Assembly (NCBI GenBank): GCA_910574715.1
Contig: CAJTCH010000007.1
Location: 1 to 64,000, forward strand
Reading direction: 5' to 3'
Length of the DNA stretch: 64,000 bases
From: Lachnospiraceae bacterium
Lineage (GTDB): Bacteria > Bacillota > Clostridia > Lachnospirales > Lachnospiraceae
Below are positions 27,347 to 36,797 of this stretch, one piece after another (within the stretch, counting starts at the first letter, position 1; every line of letters begins with the position of its first letter). The translations under genes were made by a program, and so were the position numbers. The notes beneath the pieces are model-generated. The model was not told the DNA's origin. It ran no database searches and was given only the letters and a program-made list of their open reading frames with translations.

Positions 27347-27738
27347 CAAATCGCCTTTCCCAATGCCTACACATTGAAGGGACAAGTCCTCTTGCCCCTC
27401 ATTGCAGCTTGACAACTGAATATACGGCATAACAGGTACATAACCCGTATCGAAGCGGAAAAGGCGCGCCGCCAGGACGGTTGCTTGCAGGAGGTGATGA
27501 CAGACAGGCAATCCGAGCGATCTACGTCCAGCCTTAAACCCGGAGATGGCGTTCCGGGCGCGATGATGGTGCGGGGGCTTAAAGATACTTCCTCACGGCC
27601 CGCCAAAGACTTGGGGGGAACCCTGCGGCGCACGAGTAAAACGGCGCTGCGGAGTTATGACAGCTCTGCCGGGAGCGGCCTGTTATGTCCCTATCGTCAG
27701 GGGGCGTGGCAAATATGACGAACCATCCAAACAGAATT
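27347..27738. other. Leader region upstream of TnpW/recombinase genes
   Basis: The plus frame from about 27443 to 27718 is open (RYITRIEAEKARRQDG..., with a possible ATG 27497 after GGAGGTG) but has low-complexity, Ser/Arg-rich content and no family I recognise. A coding role is possible but unproven. Confidence 0.35.
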
Positions 27739-27806
27739 GCAGCAGCCGTACCGGACGGTATCCAGCGGCAACCGCCGCCCTTATCTTTCGATACGGCTGC
27801 TTTTTA
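27739..27806 (+). terminator. Terminator/attenuator before tnpW
   Basis: AGCAGCCGTA pairs with TACGGCTGCT and is followed by TTTTT, with a long GC-rich loop. It lies about 40 bp before the tnpW start and could end upstream transcription or act as an attenuator. Confidence 0.6.
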
Positions 27807-27847
27807 ACCATAGAGCAAAAACAATTTTTGAACGGAGGTGCGTCTTT

Positions 27848-28021
27848 ATGACCAAACAGACAACCCCGACAAGCTCCTACAAAGAGGTGCGGATCGGGAA
27901 AACAATTTATCGCGTCACCAGCTTTTTTTCGGGAGAAAAGGACCTGGGAAAGACGCTGGAACAGCTGGCAGTCAGACGCGCCATGTCGGAAGCCATTCCA
28001 GCTGCCAGCGGTTCCAAATAA
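27848..28021 (+). CDS. TnpW-family transposon protein
   Basis: 57 residues, ATG after GGAGGTGCGTCTTT. The core EVRIGKTIYRVTSFFSGEKDLGKTLEQLAVR matches the small TnpW-type proteins (beta hairpin, then helix) coded just before TnpX recombinases in Tn4451-like elements. The function in the family is unknown. It is followed by two recombinase genes on the same strand. Confidence 0.75.
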   Translation: MTKQTTPTSSYKEVRIGKTIYRVTSFFSGEKDLGKTLEQLAVRRAMSEAIPAASGSK

Positions 28022-28156
28022 CAGAAAGCCTCGCGGCCTGCCGTATCCTTGCGCGGCGGTGGATTCTCCGGTAAGATATTCATGCAGGGTAAAACCTGCG
28101 GAGCCATTTTGCCGCACGAGGTATGGATTCTGAGATGGTCGGGAGGTAAAAGAAAG

Positions 28157-29821
28157 ATGATGGATACAACATACAACGTGGGCATCTACTGCCGGTTAAG
28201 TAACGACGATGAACGTGATGGGGAATCGGTCAGCATTGAGAACCAGAAATTGCTGCTTCAAAACTATGTCAGGCAGCGCGGCTGGAATGAGGTCGATGTC
28301 TATATCGACGACGGATACTCCGGCACGAACTTCAACCGTCCAGGCGTCAGGCGGTTAATCGAGGACGCAAAGGCCAAGCGGATCAATGTGATTCTGGTGA
28401 AGGACCTTTCCCGTTTTGGCCGCAACTACATCGAATTTGGGCAATATACGGATTACCTGTTCCCCTCTCTTGGATGCCGGTTCATCGCGCTGAACAACGG
28501 CATTGACACCATGAGTGACAACGGAAGCACCGATGTCATGTGCTTTTTGAACTTATTTAATGAGTTTTACAGCCGGGACACCAGCAAGAAGGTCAAGGCG
28601 GTCAAGAGGGCCTGTGCCGAAAACGGAAAATTCATGGGAACCTACCCCGCCTATGGCTACCGGCGCGACCCGCTGGATAAGCACCATCTGGTGATTGACG
28701 AGGAAACCGCGCCGGTTGTCCGCCGTATCTTTGAGATGCGGGCATCAGGCATGGGATTTCACGCCATCGCGGTGGCGCTCAATGAAGAAGGGATTCAGCC
28801 GCCCGGTGTGCTGTACTACCAGCGAAAGGGCCAGAGCGACCCCCGCAGGGTCAACCACAAATGGGCTGACCAGACGGTTAAAAACATGGTCCGCAACGAG
28901 GTCTACATCGGGAACATGGTACAGGGCAAAAGCGGCACACTCTCCTATAAATCCCGCAAGCTCGTCAATAAATCGGAGGACGAGTGGATTCGGGTGGAGG
29001 GGACCCACAAGGCCATTATTTCGCGGGAACTGTGGGACACCGTAGCCAGTATCGGCAAAAAGAAGGTGCGGAAAAGCGCCCCGTCCGATGGCTGCAAGAG
29101 CATCTTCACCGGACTTGTGTACTGCGCCGACTGCGGTTTCAAAATGCGGAACCATATCGAAAAATTCACCTATAAGGATGGCAGGCCGGGACGGTACAGC
29201 TCTTTCATCTGCGGCAACTACTCCCGCAGCGGAAGGGGCGCGTGTACCATCCACACCATCTATGAAACGGTGCTGACCCAGCTGGTATTGGAGGACATCC
29301 GGGAAAAGGCCCGCTTTGCGGAATATGACCCGGACCGGCTGATGGGCGAGATTCTCCGGCTGAAGGAGAAGGAATCCCACACCCGGCTTTTCTCCTATGA
29401 GCAGGAATTAAAATCCTCCTTAGCCCGTATTTCCGATTTGGAGCGCCTGATGCAGAATCTCTACGAGGACAAATGCACCGGCTCCATCCCGCAGACGGTA
29501 TTTCAGACCCTGATGCAGAAATATGAAGCGGAACGGGCAGAAAAGGCGGAGGCAGTCCCGGAACTGGAAAGGAAAGTCCGGGCGCACCTGGAAAACCAGG
29601 TGGATACCGACCGCTGGCTGGAAATTATCCGCCGCTATACTGAAATCTCGGAACTGGACGAAACCATTCTCTTTGAACTGGTAGACCGGATTGAGGTTGG
29701 CGATACCCAGAAGGTCAACGGGCAGCGGATTTGTGAGGTCAAGGTGTACTACCGCTATGTCGGGAATGTGGACGGGGCGCTGGCACAGGAAAGGGGGCAG
29801 GATTATGGCGAAGCAATATAA
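28157..29821 (+). CDS. Large serine recombinase 1 (TnpX-type)
   Basis: 554 residues. Resolvase domain: YNVGIYCRLSNDDE has the catalytic serine, and KDLSRFGRNYIEFGQY the active-site Arg residues. Recombinase domain: PAYGYRRDP..., followed by a zinc ribbon (CADCGFKM, ICGNYSRSGRGAC) and a coiled coil before the final RICEVKVYYRYVG. ATG 28157 follows GGGAGGTAAAAGAAAG. It should integrate or excise the element by recombining att sites. Its last 17 bases overlap the second recombinase gene. Confidence 0.93.
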   Translation: MMDTTYNVGIYCRLSNDDERDGESVSIENQKLLLQNYVRQRGWNEVDVYIDDGYSGTNFNRPGVRRLIEDAKAKRINVILVKDLSRFGRNYIEFGQYTDYLFPSLGCRFIALNNGIDTMSDNGSTDVMCFLNLFNEFYSRDTSKKVKAVKRACAENGKFMGTYPAYGYRRDPLDKHHLVIDEETAPVVRRIFEMRASGMGFHAIAVALNEEGIQPPGVLYYQRKGQSDPRRVNHKWADQTVKNMVRNEVYIGNMVQGKSGTLSYKSRKLVNKSEDEWIRVEGTHKAIISRELWDTVASIGKKKVRKSAPSDGCKSIFTGLVYCADCGFKMRNHIEKFTYKDGRPGRYSSFICGNYSRSGRGACTIHTIYETVLTQLVLEDIREKARFAEYDPDRLMGEILRLKEKESHTRLFSYEQELKSSLARISDLERLMQNLYEDKCTGSIPQTVFQTLMQKYEAERAEKAEAVPELERKVRAHLENQVDTDRWLEIIRRYTEISELDETILFELVDRIEVGDTQKVNGQRICEVKVYYRYVGNVDGALAQERGQDYGEAI

Positions 29822-31442
29822 AGTCGGTATCTACTGCCGCCTGAGTGTGGATGACGCTTCCAATTCCGCAAAAGCGAAGGGCTATATTCCCAGCGATGAA
29901 TCGGTGAGCATTAAGAACCAATATGAAATCCTCTCCAAATTCGTCATGCTCAACGGCTGGATCGAGGTCAAGACCTATCAGGACGATGGGTACAGCGGGG
30001 GCAACTTCCAGCGGCCCGGATTTTGGGAAATGCTGGAGGACGCAAGGCATGGCCTGATTAACCTGATTCTGGTAAAGGACCTTTCCCGCTTGGGCAGGGA
30101 TTTTGTGGAGGTAGGCCGTTATACGGATGTCATTTTCCCCTCCCTCGGATGCCGGTTCGTGTCGGTTCTGGACTGCCTGGACAGCGAGGGGGACAACACC
30201 GATATGCTGCACTTCCGCAGTCTGATGAATGACTACCATCTCAAGGACCTGTCCAGCAAGGTCAAGTCGGTGCTTCATGCAAAGAAGAAAAGCGGTCAGT
30301 ATCTTGCCGCCTACGCTCCTTACGGATACCGCAAGAGCGAGGAGGACAGACACAGGCTGGTCATTGACGGGGAATCCGCCGCTGTTGTGCGGCAGATATT
30401 CCAGATGCGTCAGTCCGGCATGGCCTATGGAAAAATCGCTGCTGCTTTGAATGAGAAAGGGATTCTCCCTCCCCGCTGGTACTGGGCGGTCCATTACGGA
30501 AATGGCAGCTGCAAGTATTCCCGGTTGTGGGCTTACGCAACCGTCCGAAGCCTTCTGAACGATGATATTTATGTCGGTACGCTCACACAGAACTGCACCG
30601 GTTCCCGTTCCTATAAAGACAAGACCATGATAAGGAAACCGGAATCGGAATGGATTTCCCATGAGGGCGCGCACGAGGCGATTATCGGGCCGGAGCTGTG
30701 GGAGGCTGTCCAGAAAATCAATCAGACGGCGAAACAGATTTCCGCTAACAATACGCCGCCCCAAGCATCTCTGTTTACCGGAAAGCTGGTTTGCGCGGAC
30801 TGCGGGCATCCTCTGGTTGCCGCCCGCGAAACACAGCACCGGAAAAACGGAACTGTCAAGCACTATACTTCTTATTTTTGCTCCCGGTTTGCCACTACCG
30901 GACACAGCATCTGCTCCTGGCACCGGATTTTTGAGATCAGCTTGAAAAACCTGGTATTGAGTGAAATCCGGGCGCATGGCAAAGCGGTGGCAACCGATGA
31001 AGCCGCTGTACTGGATAAGCTGAAACAGCACATACAATCCGCAAGCGCCGCTCAACAAGAGGACTGCCGACAGGAAATCAGCCGTTTACGGCGGCGTTTG
31101 GAGGAGCTGGAACAGATCACTGCAAAACTTTATGAAGATAAGGTAAGCGGGGCAATCAGCGGCGATTCCTTCTCGGTTCTGATTCAAAAGAACGAGCAGG
31201 AACGCATCCAGAAATCGGAACGCCTGGACAGTCTGTTAGCCGGGGAACGGAAAGCCCAGCAGGACATCGCCAATATCCACCAGTGGGCCGGAACCATCCG
31301 GCAGTATCTGGACTTGCAGGAACTGAACCGGGAAATCATTGAGGAACTGATTGACCGCATTGAAGTTGGAGAACGAACCGTCATAGACGGTCAAAGACAC
31401 CAGGACATTAAAATTTACTACCGCTTTGTTGGTCTGGTGTGA
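29805..31442 (+). CDS. Large serine recombinase 2 (TnpX-type)
   Basis: 545 residues, ATG 29805 after AAAGGGGGCAGG, overlapping recombinase 1. It has the same plan: KVGIYCRLSVDDA (catalytic Ser), KDLSRLGRDFVEVGRY, zinc ribbon CADCGHPL ... CSRFATTGHSIC, coiled coil, end DIKIYYRFVGLV. It is distinct from recombinase 1 and probably acts with it, as in elements that use paired recombinases. The element end should lie just downstream, before the 31574/31575 junction. Confidence 0.93.
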   Translation: MAKQYKVGIYCRLSVDDASNSAKAKGYIPSDESVSIKNQYEILSKFVMLNGWIEVKTYQDDGYSGGNFQRPGFWEMLEDARHGLINLILVKDLSRLGRDFVEVGRYTDVIFPSLGCRFVSVLDCLDSEGDNTDMLHFRSLMNDYHLKDLSSKVKSVLHAKKKSGQYLAAYAPYGYRKSEEDRHRLVIDGESAAVVRQIFQMRQSGMAYGKIAAALNEKGILPPRWYWAVHYGNGSCKYSRLWAYATVRSLLNDDIYVGTLTQNCTGSRSYKDKTMIRKPESEWISHEGAHEAIIGPELWEAVQKINQTAKQISANNTPPQASLFTGKLVCADCGHPLVAARETQHRKNGTVKHYTSYFCSRFATTGHSICSWHRIFEISLKNLVLSEIRAHGKAVATDEAAVLDKLKQHIQSASAAQQEDCRQEISRLRRRLEELEQITAKLYEDKVSGAISGDSFSVLIQKNEQERIQKSERLDSLLAGERKAQQDIANIHQWAGTIRQYLDLQELNREIIEELIDRIEVGERTVIDGQRHQDIKIYYRFVGLV

Positions 31443-31574
31443 TCGGGCAAAAAAGCGCCTGACCGCATCAGCAGCCAGACGGAAACATTCTGTAACAGCA
31501 GCGATATTTGATTGTTGCACACTGATTTGTCGAATTGGAGAGAAATTAGCAGTTTACCCCTCCCAAATACCTCG

Positions 31575-31992
31575 TGTTCTTGATGATGTTGCGGAACGGT
31601 GTAATGTCCATTTGTGCGTTGTCTATGGAGTCCACACCGTCATTGATAGCAATGTAACGTACATTGTGGTTGGGGAAAAACACCTCGATATATGTACCCG
31701 TTTCAAGATAATTCCTCCCCAAACGTGACAGGTCTTTTGTGATGAGCGTTGACACTTCCCCGTCCTGTATGTCCTCGATAAGCTGTCGGAAAGCGGGGCG
31801 GTCGTAGTTTGTACCGCTGTAACCGTCATCAACGTAAAACTGGCAGTTCAGAAAACCGTTGCGCTTTGCATAATCTTTCAGCATGGTTTTCTGTGTGCTG
31901 ATACTCATGCTCTCATTGTTCGTGCCGTCATCTTTGGAAAGCCTGCAATATAAAGCAGTGATTTTGTCGTTATTCAGTTTTGCCCTTTTCAT
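31575..31992 (-). pseudogene. Serine recombinase, N-terminal domain fragment
   Basis: ATG 31992 after AAGGAGGACGAC starts MKRAKLNNDKITALYCRLSKDD (catalytic Ser). The resolvase domain continues through KDLSRLGRNYLETGTYIEV to MDITPFRNIIKN at 31575, then leaves the family consensus. The zinc ribbon and C-terminal part are not adjacent. The matching C-terminal type of sequence is at 6152-6810 in the same orientation. Confidence 0.88.
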
Positions 31993-32062
31993 GTCGTCCT
32001 CCTTAATGAAAAGGGACTTCCTCAATTCCTATTATACTATATTCCCTTTTCCGTTTCCAGTG

Positions 32063-32236
32063 CTAATTTACGCTGTTTTCCGCTATCTCCTTAACCCTTT
32101 TTGTTATCTGTTCCTCGGCTATCCGCTTGAATACCGTTTCCATTTTTTCAGTGCCTACATAGTGCCTTTCCACGATAATTTTTGTGGGTGGGTGCTGTCG
32201 GGTGGCTCTATGCTGTGCCTTGCTGTCTTTGCTCAT
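32063..32236 (-). CDS. Small conserved protein upstream of the recombinase
   Basis: 57 residues: MSKDSKAQHRATRQHPPTK, then IIVERHYVGTEKMETVFKRIAEEQI and a charged end. AAAGGAGCAGATTT precedes the ATG. It sits 70 bp before the recombinase start on the same strand, in the place where mobilizable elements often code small accessory proteins. I recognise no domain. A basic N-terminus and a helical C-terminus suggest a DNA-binding or recombination-directing role, which is inference only. Confidence 0.7.
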   Translation of the reverse strand: MSKDSKAQHRATRQHPPTKIIVERHYVGTEKMETVFKRIAEEQITKRVKEIAENSVN

Positions 32237-32347
32237 AAATCTGCTCCTTTACAATAAAATAGAGCGCATAGACTGTTCTATACGCTCTGACGCTGTGTTA
32301 CTTATTCAGTTGTGATTGTAATAATGGTTGTTTAGACAAACTGGAAT

Positions 32348-32890
32348 TTAAGCCCTCACATAATCTGTAAGAAAATTCTTGATATCTGTTATATGTTGAT
32401 TTAAAACTGCATGATATACATCAATACTGGTATATTGGTCAAAGGAATACAATTTATGTGCAATAAGTTCTTTTTTCAGACGAATAATTTGCTCTTTTAA
32501 TTCAGGCGACTTTTTTACTTGCATTACAATTTTATCGCAATATTCTTCGGCTAACTTTATTGTATCTTTATCAAAAAACCACAAATCTACATTCCAAAGC
32601 TCATTTCCTATAAATGCCTCAAATCCTTGAAACCAAACTGTTTTATGTTCGGAATTGATTTCTTCCTTCGCCTCATACCATATAGGATGAAATTTATCTA
32701 TAACAAATTGTGATAAGCGATATAGTTTATCCAATGACATATTTTCGTTCTCAATGTCAATATCCAAATCATTCCATGCCATCATATCCATGCGATAACT
32801 TCCAACAATATGAGGTGTTCCATATCTGCCTAATTCCTCTAATAAGCCATGGTCATATAAAATACACTTTGCTTGCTCTTTTATCGTCAT
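32348..32890 (-). CDS. Nucleotidyltransferase-superfamily protein (possible resistance gene)
   Basis: 180 residues, ATG after GGAGGTGGAGAT. HIVGSYRMDMMAWNDLDIDIE has the GS...D(x)D pattern of Pol-beta-like nucleotidyltransferases, and NVDLWFF supplies a possible third acid. Such proteins include lincosamide and aminoglycoside adenylyltransferases, but no specific subfamily is visible. It is AT-rich and lies between mobilization and recombinase genes, which fits cargo. Alternative: a toxin of the MNT type. Confidence 0.6.
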   Translation of the reverse strand: MTIKEQAKCILYDHGLLEELGRYGTPHIVGSYRMDMMAWNDLDIDIENENMSLDKLYRLSQFVIDKFHPIWYEAKEEINSEHKTVWFQGFEAFIGNELWNVDLWFFDKDTIKLAEEYCDKIVMQVKKSPELKEQIIRLKKELIAHKLYSFDQYTSIDVYHAVLNQHITDIKNFLTDYVRA

Positions 32891-32965
32891 ATCTCCACCT
32901 CCAAATTCCGATTTGTATCTTCAATAGAATACCACAATCACACTCATATTTCTATTAGATTTTCA

Positions 32966-33335
32966 TTAAATTTCTTCCTCCCTCCGTTTCGTTTTGTTCT
33001 GTTGCCTGTTATGCTGTCGGTTCTCGTTCTGAAGCTCCCTTGCAAGGTTCTTTTTGTTGTAGCTGATAACTTCCGCATACGCTAATTCTGTGGCTGTTTT
33101 GGTCTGCTCTTTACTGATACTGTCATATTCGGATTGCAAAGACTGTATCTCGGCTTTCCACTGTTTCGGCGTTATCTTCTCGCCGTTCTGTAAAAGGCTC
33201 TGCATACGTTCCTTTAATTCGGGGTACTTCGATAAGCTGTCCTTATGCTCCTTATCGTATTTCATTTTCGCAAATCCTTTGAGTGACTGGCTCTCCTTAT
33301 AAGTGGCTTGGATTGGTGCATAGAGGGCATACATT
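32966..33335 (-). pseudogene. Relaxase/mobilization protein, C-terminal fragment
   Basis: On the minus strand the frame is open from the IS66 junction at 33335. It reads ATYKESQSLKGFAKMKYDKEH..., a coiled region KAEIQSLQSEYDSISKEQ, and ends in NRQHNRQQNKTKRREEEI. This is the helical tail of MobA/VirD2-type relaxases of clostridial mobilizable elements. The HUH relaxase domain is missing. Confidence 0.65.
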
Positions 33336-33436
33336 GTAAGCGATGAATAATCTAGCGTTTTTACAAGTCCCGAAATCTGTGCGATAATCTCTTTAACTGG
33401 AGAAGCATCTCCCCATTTCCCGGTTTTTGTATTCAG
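33336..33436 (+). mobile_element. IS66 left-end fragment
   Basis: 101 bp that match the tnpA-side end of the IS66 at 6811-9661: GTAAGCGATGAATAATCTAG at the outer edge, continuing to TTTTTGTATTCAG. It is interrupted at 33437 by an IS21 element. The remaining IS66 is not found on the far side of IS21, so sequence was lost. Confidence 0.9.
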
Positions 33437-33629
33437 TGATTATTCTAATGCTTGGGAGCCATCTATTTAAAGCTTGAGAGCCACCTGGATCCAGTGTATT
33501 TTAAAGCTTGGGAGCCACCACTATATATTGTGGTCATCCAAATATATTGCTTAAGATAAGATCCCTCTTTTAAGATGTGTTTATGAAAAGTACCCGTACT
33601 TTTCAAATACATTTTAAAGGAGGTTTTCT

Positions 33630-35192
33630 ATGTTTAAGAAAACAAAAGTAAGACAGATCCTTGAACTTCTTCACAAGGATCTAAGTGCCAGAGAGATCTC
33701 TAAAACTTTGAAGGTCTCTCGTAATTCTGTTGCATTTGTGAAAGAATCTTATGACAAATGTGACAAAGACTGGGATGAAATATGTCTGATGAACGATGAC
33801 GAGATCTATCACCTTTTTTATCCCCATACCTTCAGGCCAAGAAACAGATTTGCTCCAGTGGACTATTTGTATGTCCACAGTGAATTGAAAAAGGTCGGGG
33901 TTACAGAAATGCTGCTATGGGAGGAATACTGTGAAAAGTGTAATGCACAAGGGATTTCCCATTGCTGTTATGCTACATTCGCAAATGGCTATAAACGCTT
34001 TATAGCTGATAAAAATTATACCAGTCATATCGAACACAAACCGGGAGTAACTCTGGAGGTTGACTGGTCAGGTCCTACGATGAGCTACATGGATCCTGAC
34101 AAACAGGAACAGCAAACGGCATATCTGTTTGTTGCGGCTTTTCCGTACAGCCAGTATACCTATGTAGAGGCTGCCGCTTCTATGAACCAATCAGACTGGC
34201 TGTCGTGCAATGTCCACATGCTGGAATTCTTTGGCGGGACACCTGTAAGGATTGTCTGTGACAACCTAAAAACAGGCGTGATCAAACACCCGAAACATGG
34301 AGAGGTCGTGCTGAATGATTCCTATTTATCTTTTGCAGAACACTACCAGGTTGCAATTATGCCGGCACAGGTAAAGAAACCCAAACAGAAAGCAAGTGTC
34401 GAAGGCGCGGTGGGAAAAATTGCAAGAAAGATCATCGGCATGCTCAGAAATGAAACTTTTCATTCTATAGAAGGGCTTAATTCGGCAATCAGAAAAGTGC
34501 TTGACAGGCTAAATGACAAACCCTTCCAAAAGAGAAACGGCAGTAGAAAAACAATTTATGAGCTGGAGGAAAAACCATATCTCAGAACCCTGCCAATGCT
34601 TCCCTTTGAGATCTGTGAGTGGTCATATAATCACAAAGTAGGCCCGAATTCCCATATATGGTTTCACAAGGGACAATACTCTGTTCCAAGCAGTTACATA
34701 AATAAATACGTTGATGTGCAGTATAACAGTTCTCTTGTTTGTATCTACGCCTCACATCAATTAGTAGCTGAGCATAAACGTATTCCCACAGGCATTCGGA
34801 ATGCGAAAAGAACAGAGATGTCCCATCTTCCATATCCAATATACACTCCGGATACAATGGAATCAACGCTGAATAAAGCAGAAGCTATTGGCAACAGTAC
34901 AAGAACCGTGATAGGCAGGTTGTATGACAATGCAAAAGTAAAAGAACAGGCTCTTGTAGATGCAAGAACCGTATTGGATATCGCTGGTGTATATGGTAAA
35001 GATATCCTTGAAACAGCTTGCAGCCTTGCACTTAAGGACTTTCATCTGATTACTTACAACACGCTTATGCCTTATGTGAAAAGAGCTGCAAAAAACAGAA
35101 AAAATGATCTTACAAAAAAGAACGTAAAAGATCATAAGCAGGGAATCGTAAGAGGTGCGGATTATTATAGAGAGGATGGTAAAAATTTATGA
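33630..35192 (+). CDS. istA: IS21 transposase IstA
   Basis: 520 residues, ATG after AAAGGAGGTTTTCT. N-terminal HTH (DLSAREISKTLKVSRNSVAFVK), DDE catalytic core with VDWSGPTM (Asp), IVCDNLKTGV (Asp) and KASVEGAVGKI (Glu), and a C-terminal beta-barrel region. It cuts and joins the IS ends, assisted by IstB. The stop overlaps the istB start (ATGA-type overlap). Intact. Confidence 0.95.
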   Translation: MFKKTKVRQILELLHKDLSAREISKTLKVSRNSVAFVKESYDKCDKDWDEICLMNDDEIYHLFYPHTFRPRNRFAPVDYLYVHSELKKVGVTEMLLWEEYCEKCNAQGISHCCYATFANGYKRFIADKNYTSHIEHKPGVTLEVDWSGPTMSYMDPDKQEQQTAYLFVAAFPYSQYTYVEAAASMNQSDWLSCNVHMLEFFGGTPVRIVCDNLKTGVIKHPKHGEVVLNDSYLSFAEHYQVAIMPAQVKKPKQKASVEGAVGKIARKIIGMLRNETFHSIEGLNSAIRKVLDRLNDKPFQKRNGSRKTIYELEEKPYLRTLPMLPFEICEWSYNHKVGPNSHIWFHKGQYSVPSSYINKYVDVQYNSSLVCIYASHQLVAEHKRIPTGIRNAKRTEMSHLPYPIYTPDTMESTLNKAEAIGNSTRTVIGRLYDNAKVKEQALVDARTVLDIAGVYGKDILETACSLALKDFHLITYNTLMPYVKRAAKNRKNDLTKKNVKDHKQGIVRGADYYREDGKNL

Positions 35193-35956
35193 ATACAGAG
35201 ATCAAGAAACAATTATCAGTATTAGAACTCAGTGATTTAGTGGCTGTGATCGAGGCTCAGGAAAAAGAAGTATCTTTTGTTGACCTGACTTACAATGAGA
35301 GACTGGAACATCTGCTCTCAGCTCTAATAACAGAACGGCAGAACAGACTGATCACCAGGCTGACAAAGAATGCAGATTTAAAGTATCCCAATGCAAGCCT
35401 TGAAACTTTAGACTGTGATGCACGAGAGATCAGTAGGGAGAAAATCGCAAATCTTGCAACCATGGGATTCGTAGGTGCTGCAACAAACCTGATCATTACA
35501 GGCCCGACGGGTGCCGGGAAAACCTATCTTGCATGTGTCCTGGGTGTAGAAGCATGTAAACAGACTCTCCGGACGTGTTATATCAGAATGCCGGATATGC
35601 TGGGACATTTTCAGGCCCACAAAGATAACCTCAGAGAGCAGGTACGATACCGGAAGAAACTGGGAAACTATAAAGTGCTGATCATAGATGAATGGCTGAA
35701 CTATAAGATCAATGAGAAAGAGTCAAAATTCATATATGAGTTGGTAGAACAGCGTTGTGGAAATAATCCGACGATCTTTGTCGGGCAATACGAGGTCTGT
35801 GACTGGCATGAACGGTTAGGCGGCGGAACCCAGGCCGATTCTATTATGGACCGGATCATACATAACTCTTATTCCATACCGACTACCGAAAATAACCTCA
35901 GAAAGCTGTACGATTCTCAAAAAGCCAGAAAACTTATGGAGTCCTTAAACTCATAA
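35189..35956 (+). CDS. istB: IS21 ATPase helper IstB
   Basis: 255 residues. AAA+ ATPase with Walker A ITGPTGAGKTYLAC and Walker B VLIIDEWLN; the C-terminal QADSIMDRIIHNSY is typical. IstB selects target DNA and activates IstA. Translationally coupled to istA. Intact. Confidence 0.95.
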   Translation: MNTEIKKQLSVLELSDLVAVIEAQEKEVSFVDLTYNERLEHLLSALITERQNRLITRLTKNADLKYPNASLETLDCDAREISREKIANLATMGFVGAATNLIITGPTGAGKTYLACVLGVEACKQTLRTCYIRMPDMLGHFQAHKDNLREQVRYRKKLGNYKVLIIDEWLNYKINEKESKFIYELVEQRCGNNPTIFVGQYEVCDWHERLGGGTQADSIMDRIIHNSYSIPTTENNLRKLYDSQKARKLMESLNS

Positions 35957-36066
35957 AAACGCAGATTTATTTTTGTATGTGGCAGACGATAAATCAACCG
36001 TAAGCAGGAAACACTGATAACTCTTTAGATGCCACAACATTTATTCCTTTTATCAGGAGGTTTTTA

Positions 36067-36339
36067 ATGAAAATAAAGTTAGACGAACCGACCATTCCTA
36101 ATGATATTCGACAAAAAATACGAAATCTACGAGTATTGCTTGATCTGGCAGACAATTTAAGGGATGAAATCCTGGCATGGTATACAGCCGAACTAAAATC
36201 TTATGATTTCAGAGCTGATGCACAGCAAGAATTATTTAATCCTGGAACAGGAACCACTGTTGAAGGGATATCAGAACTTGCCATCATGGAGGCACTTTCC
36301 GAGCTTCAGATTTTTAATGAAGTAAGAAAGAAAAAATGA
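36067..36339 (+). CDS. Small accessory protein inside IS21
   Basis: 90 residues, ATG after ATCAGGAGGTTTTTA, a strong ribosome site. MKIKLDEPTIPNDIRQKIRNLRVLLDLADNLRD suggests helices; the rest is acidic-neutral with a GTGTTVEG turn. I recognise no family. It is 110 bp after istB and inside the right terminal repeats, so it moves with the element. It may be a third IS gene or passenger. Confidence 0.7.
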   Translation: MKIKLDEPTIPNDIRQKIRNLRVLLDLADNLRDEILAWYTAELKSYDFRADAQQELFNPGTGTTVEGISELAIMEALSELQIFNEVRKKK

Positions 36340-36797
36340 GGTGAAATTTATTTGCCATTAATTTGAAGCTGTTATTTTAAGCTTTGTTCAAGTTTTATGC
36401 AAAAGATTGTCTCGGTGATTTCGATTAGCAGACAAAGAGAGGGCAGAGCCGGTCATCAAAGGTTCTGTCTTCTTTCGTTCAAAAAGAGAATATGCTGGAA
36501 AAATAAGATTTCGAGGAATTTCGTATCAACATAGCTGGCCAAAGGTCTGCTTTGTTATTTCTTAATTTTATTCAGGAACATTCCAAAATTACTCTGGACA
36601 ATTCATGATATTTTCAGTACAACTATATCTTGTATCTTATAGATGGCCCCCAAGCATTAAAATCAGGACGGATTTTGGGTGGCTCTCAAGCTTTAAATTG
36701 GTGGCTCCCAAGCATTAGAATAATCATACTTCCTTAAGCTTCCGGCCGCTGCATCCACTGGTCGTTTCAGACAGACATTTGCGCATCTCTAAATCAA

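Larger units (their letters stand above)
33437..36726 (+). mobile_element. IS21-family insertion sequence, complete
   Basis: 3290 bp with perfect terminal inverted repeats TGATTATTCTAATGCTTGGG / CCCAAGCATTAGAATAATCA, ending TG...CA as in IS21. Each end has three copies of an AAGCTTGGGAGCCACC-like repeat (left 33448, 33470, 33504; right 36643, 36678, 36700), the usual multiple transposase sites. It carries istA, istB and a third small gene. The direct flanks GTATTCAG and TACTTCCT do not match, so no target duplication is visible. Confidence 0.95.

Noticed and set aside
29739..31058. 439-residue minus-strand frame opposite recombinase 2
   Set aside because: Shadow of a GC-rich coding region; recombinase motifs are clear on the plus strand.
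36727..36797. Possible target-site duplication of IS21
   Set aside because: Flanks GTATTCAG and TACTTCCT do not match, and the IS66 sequence does not continue on the right side.
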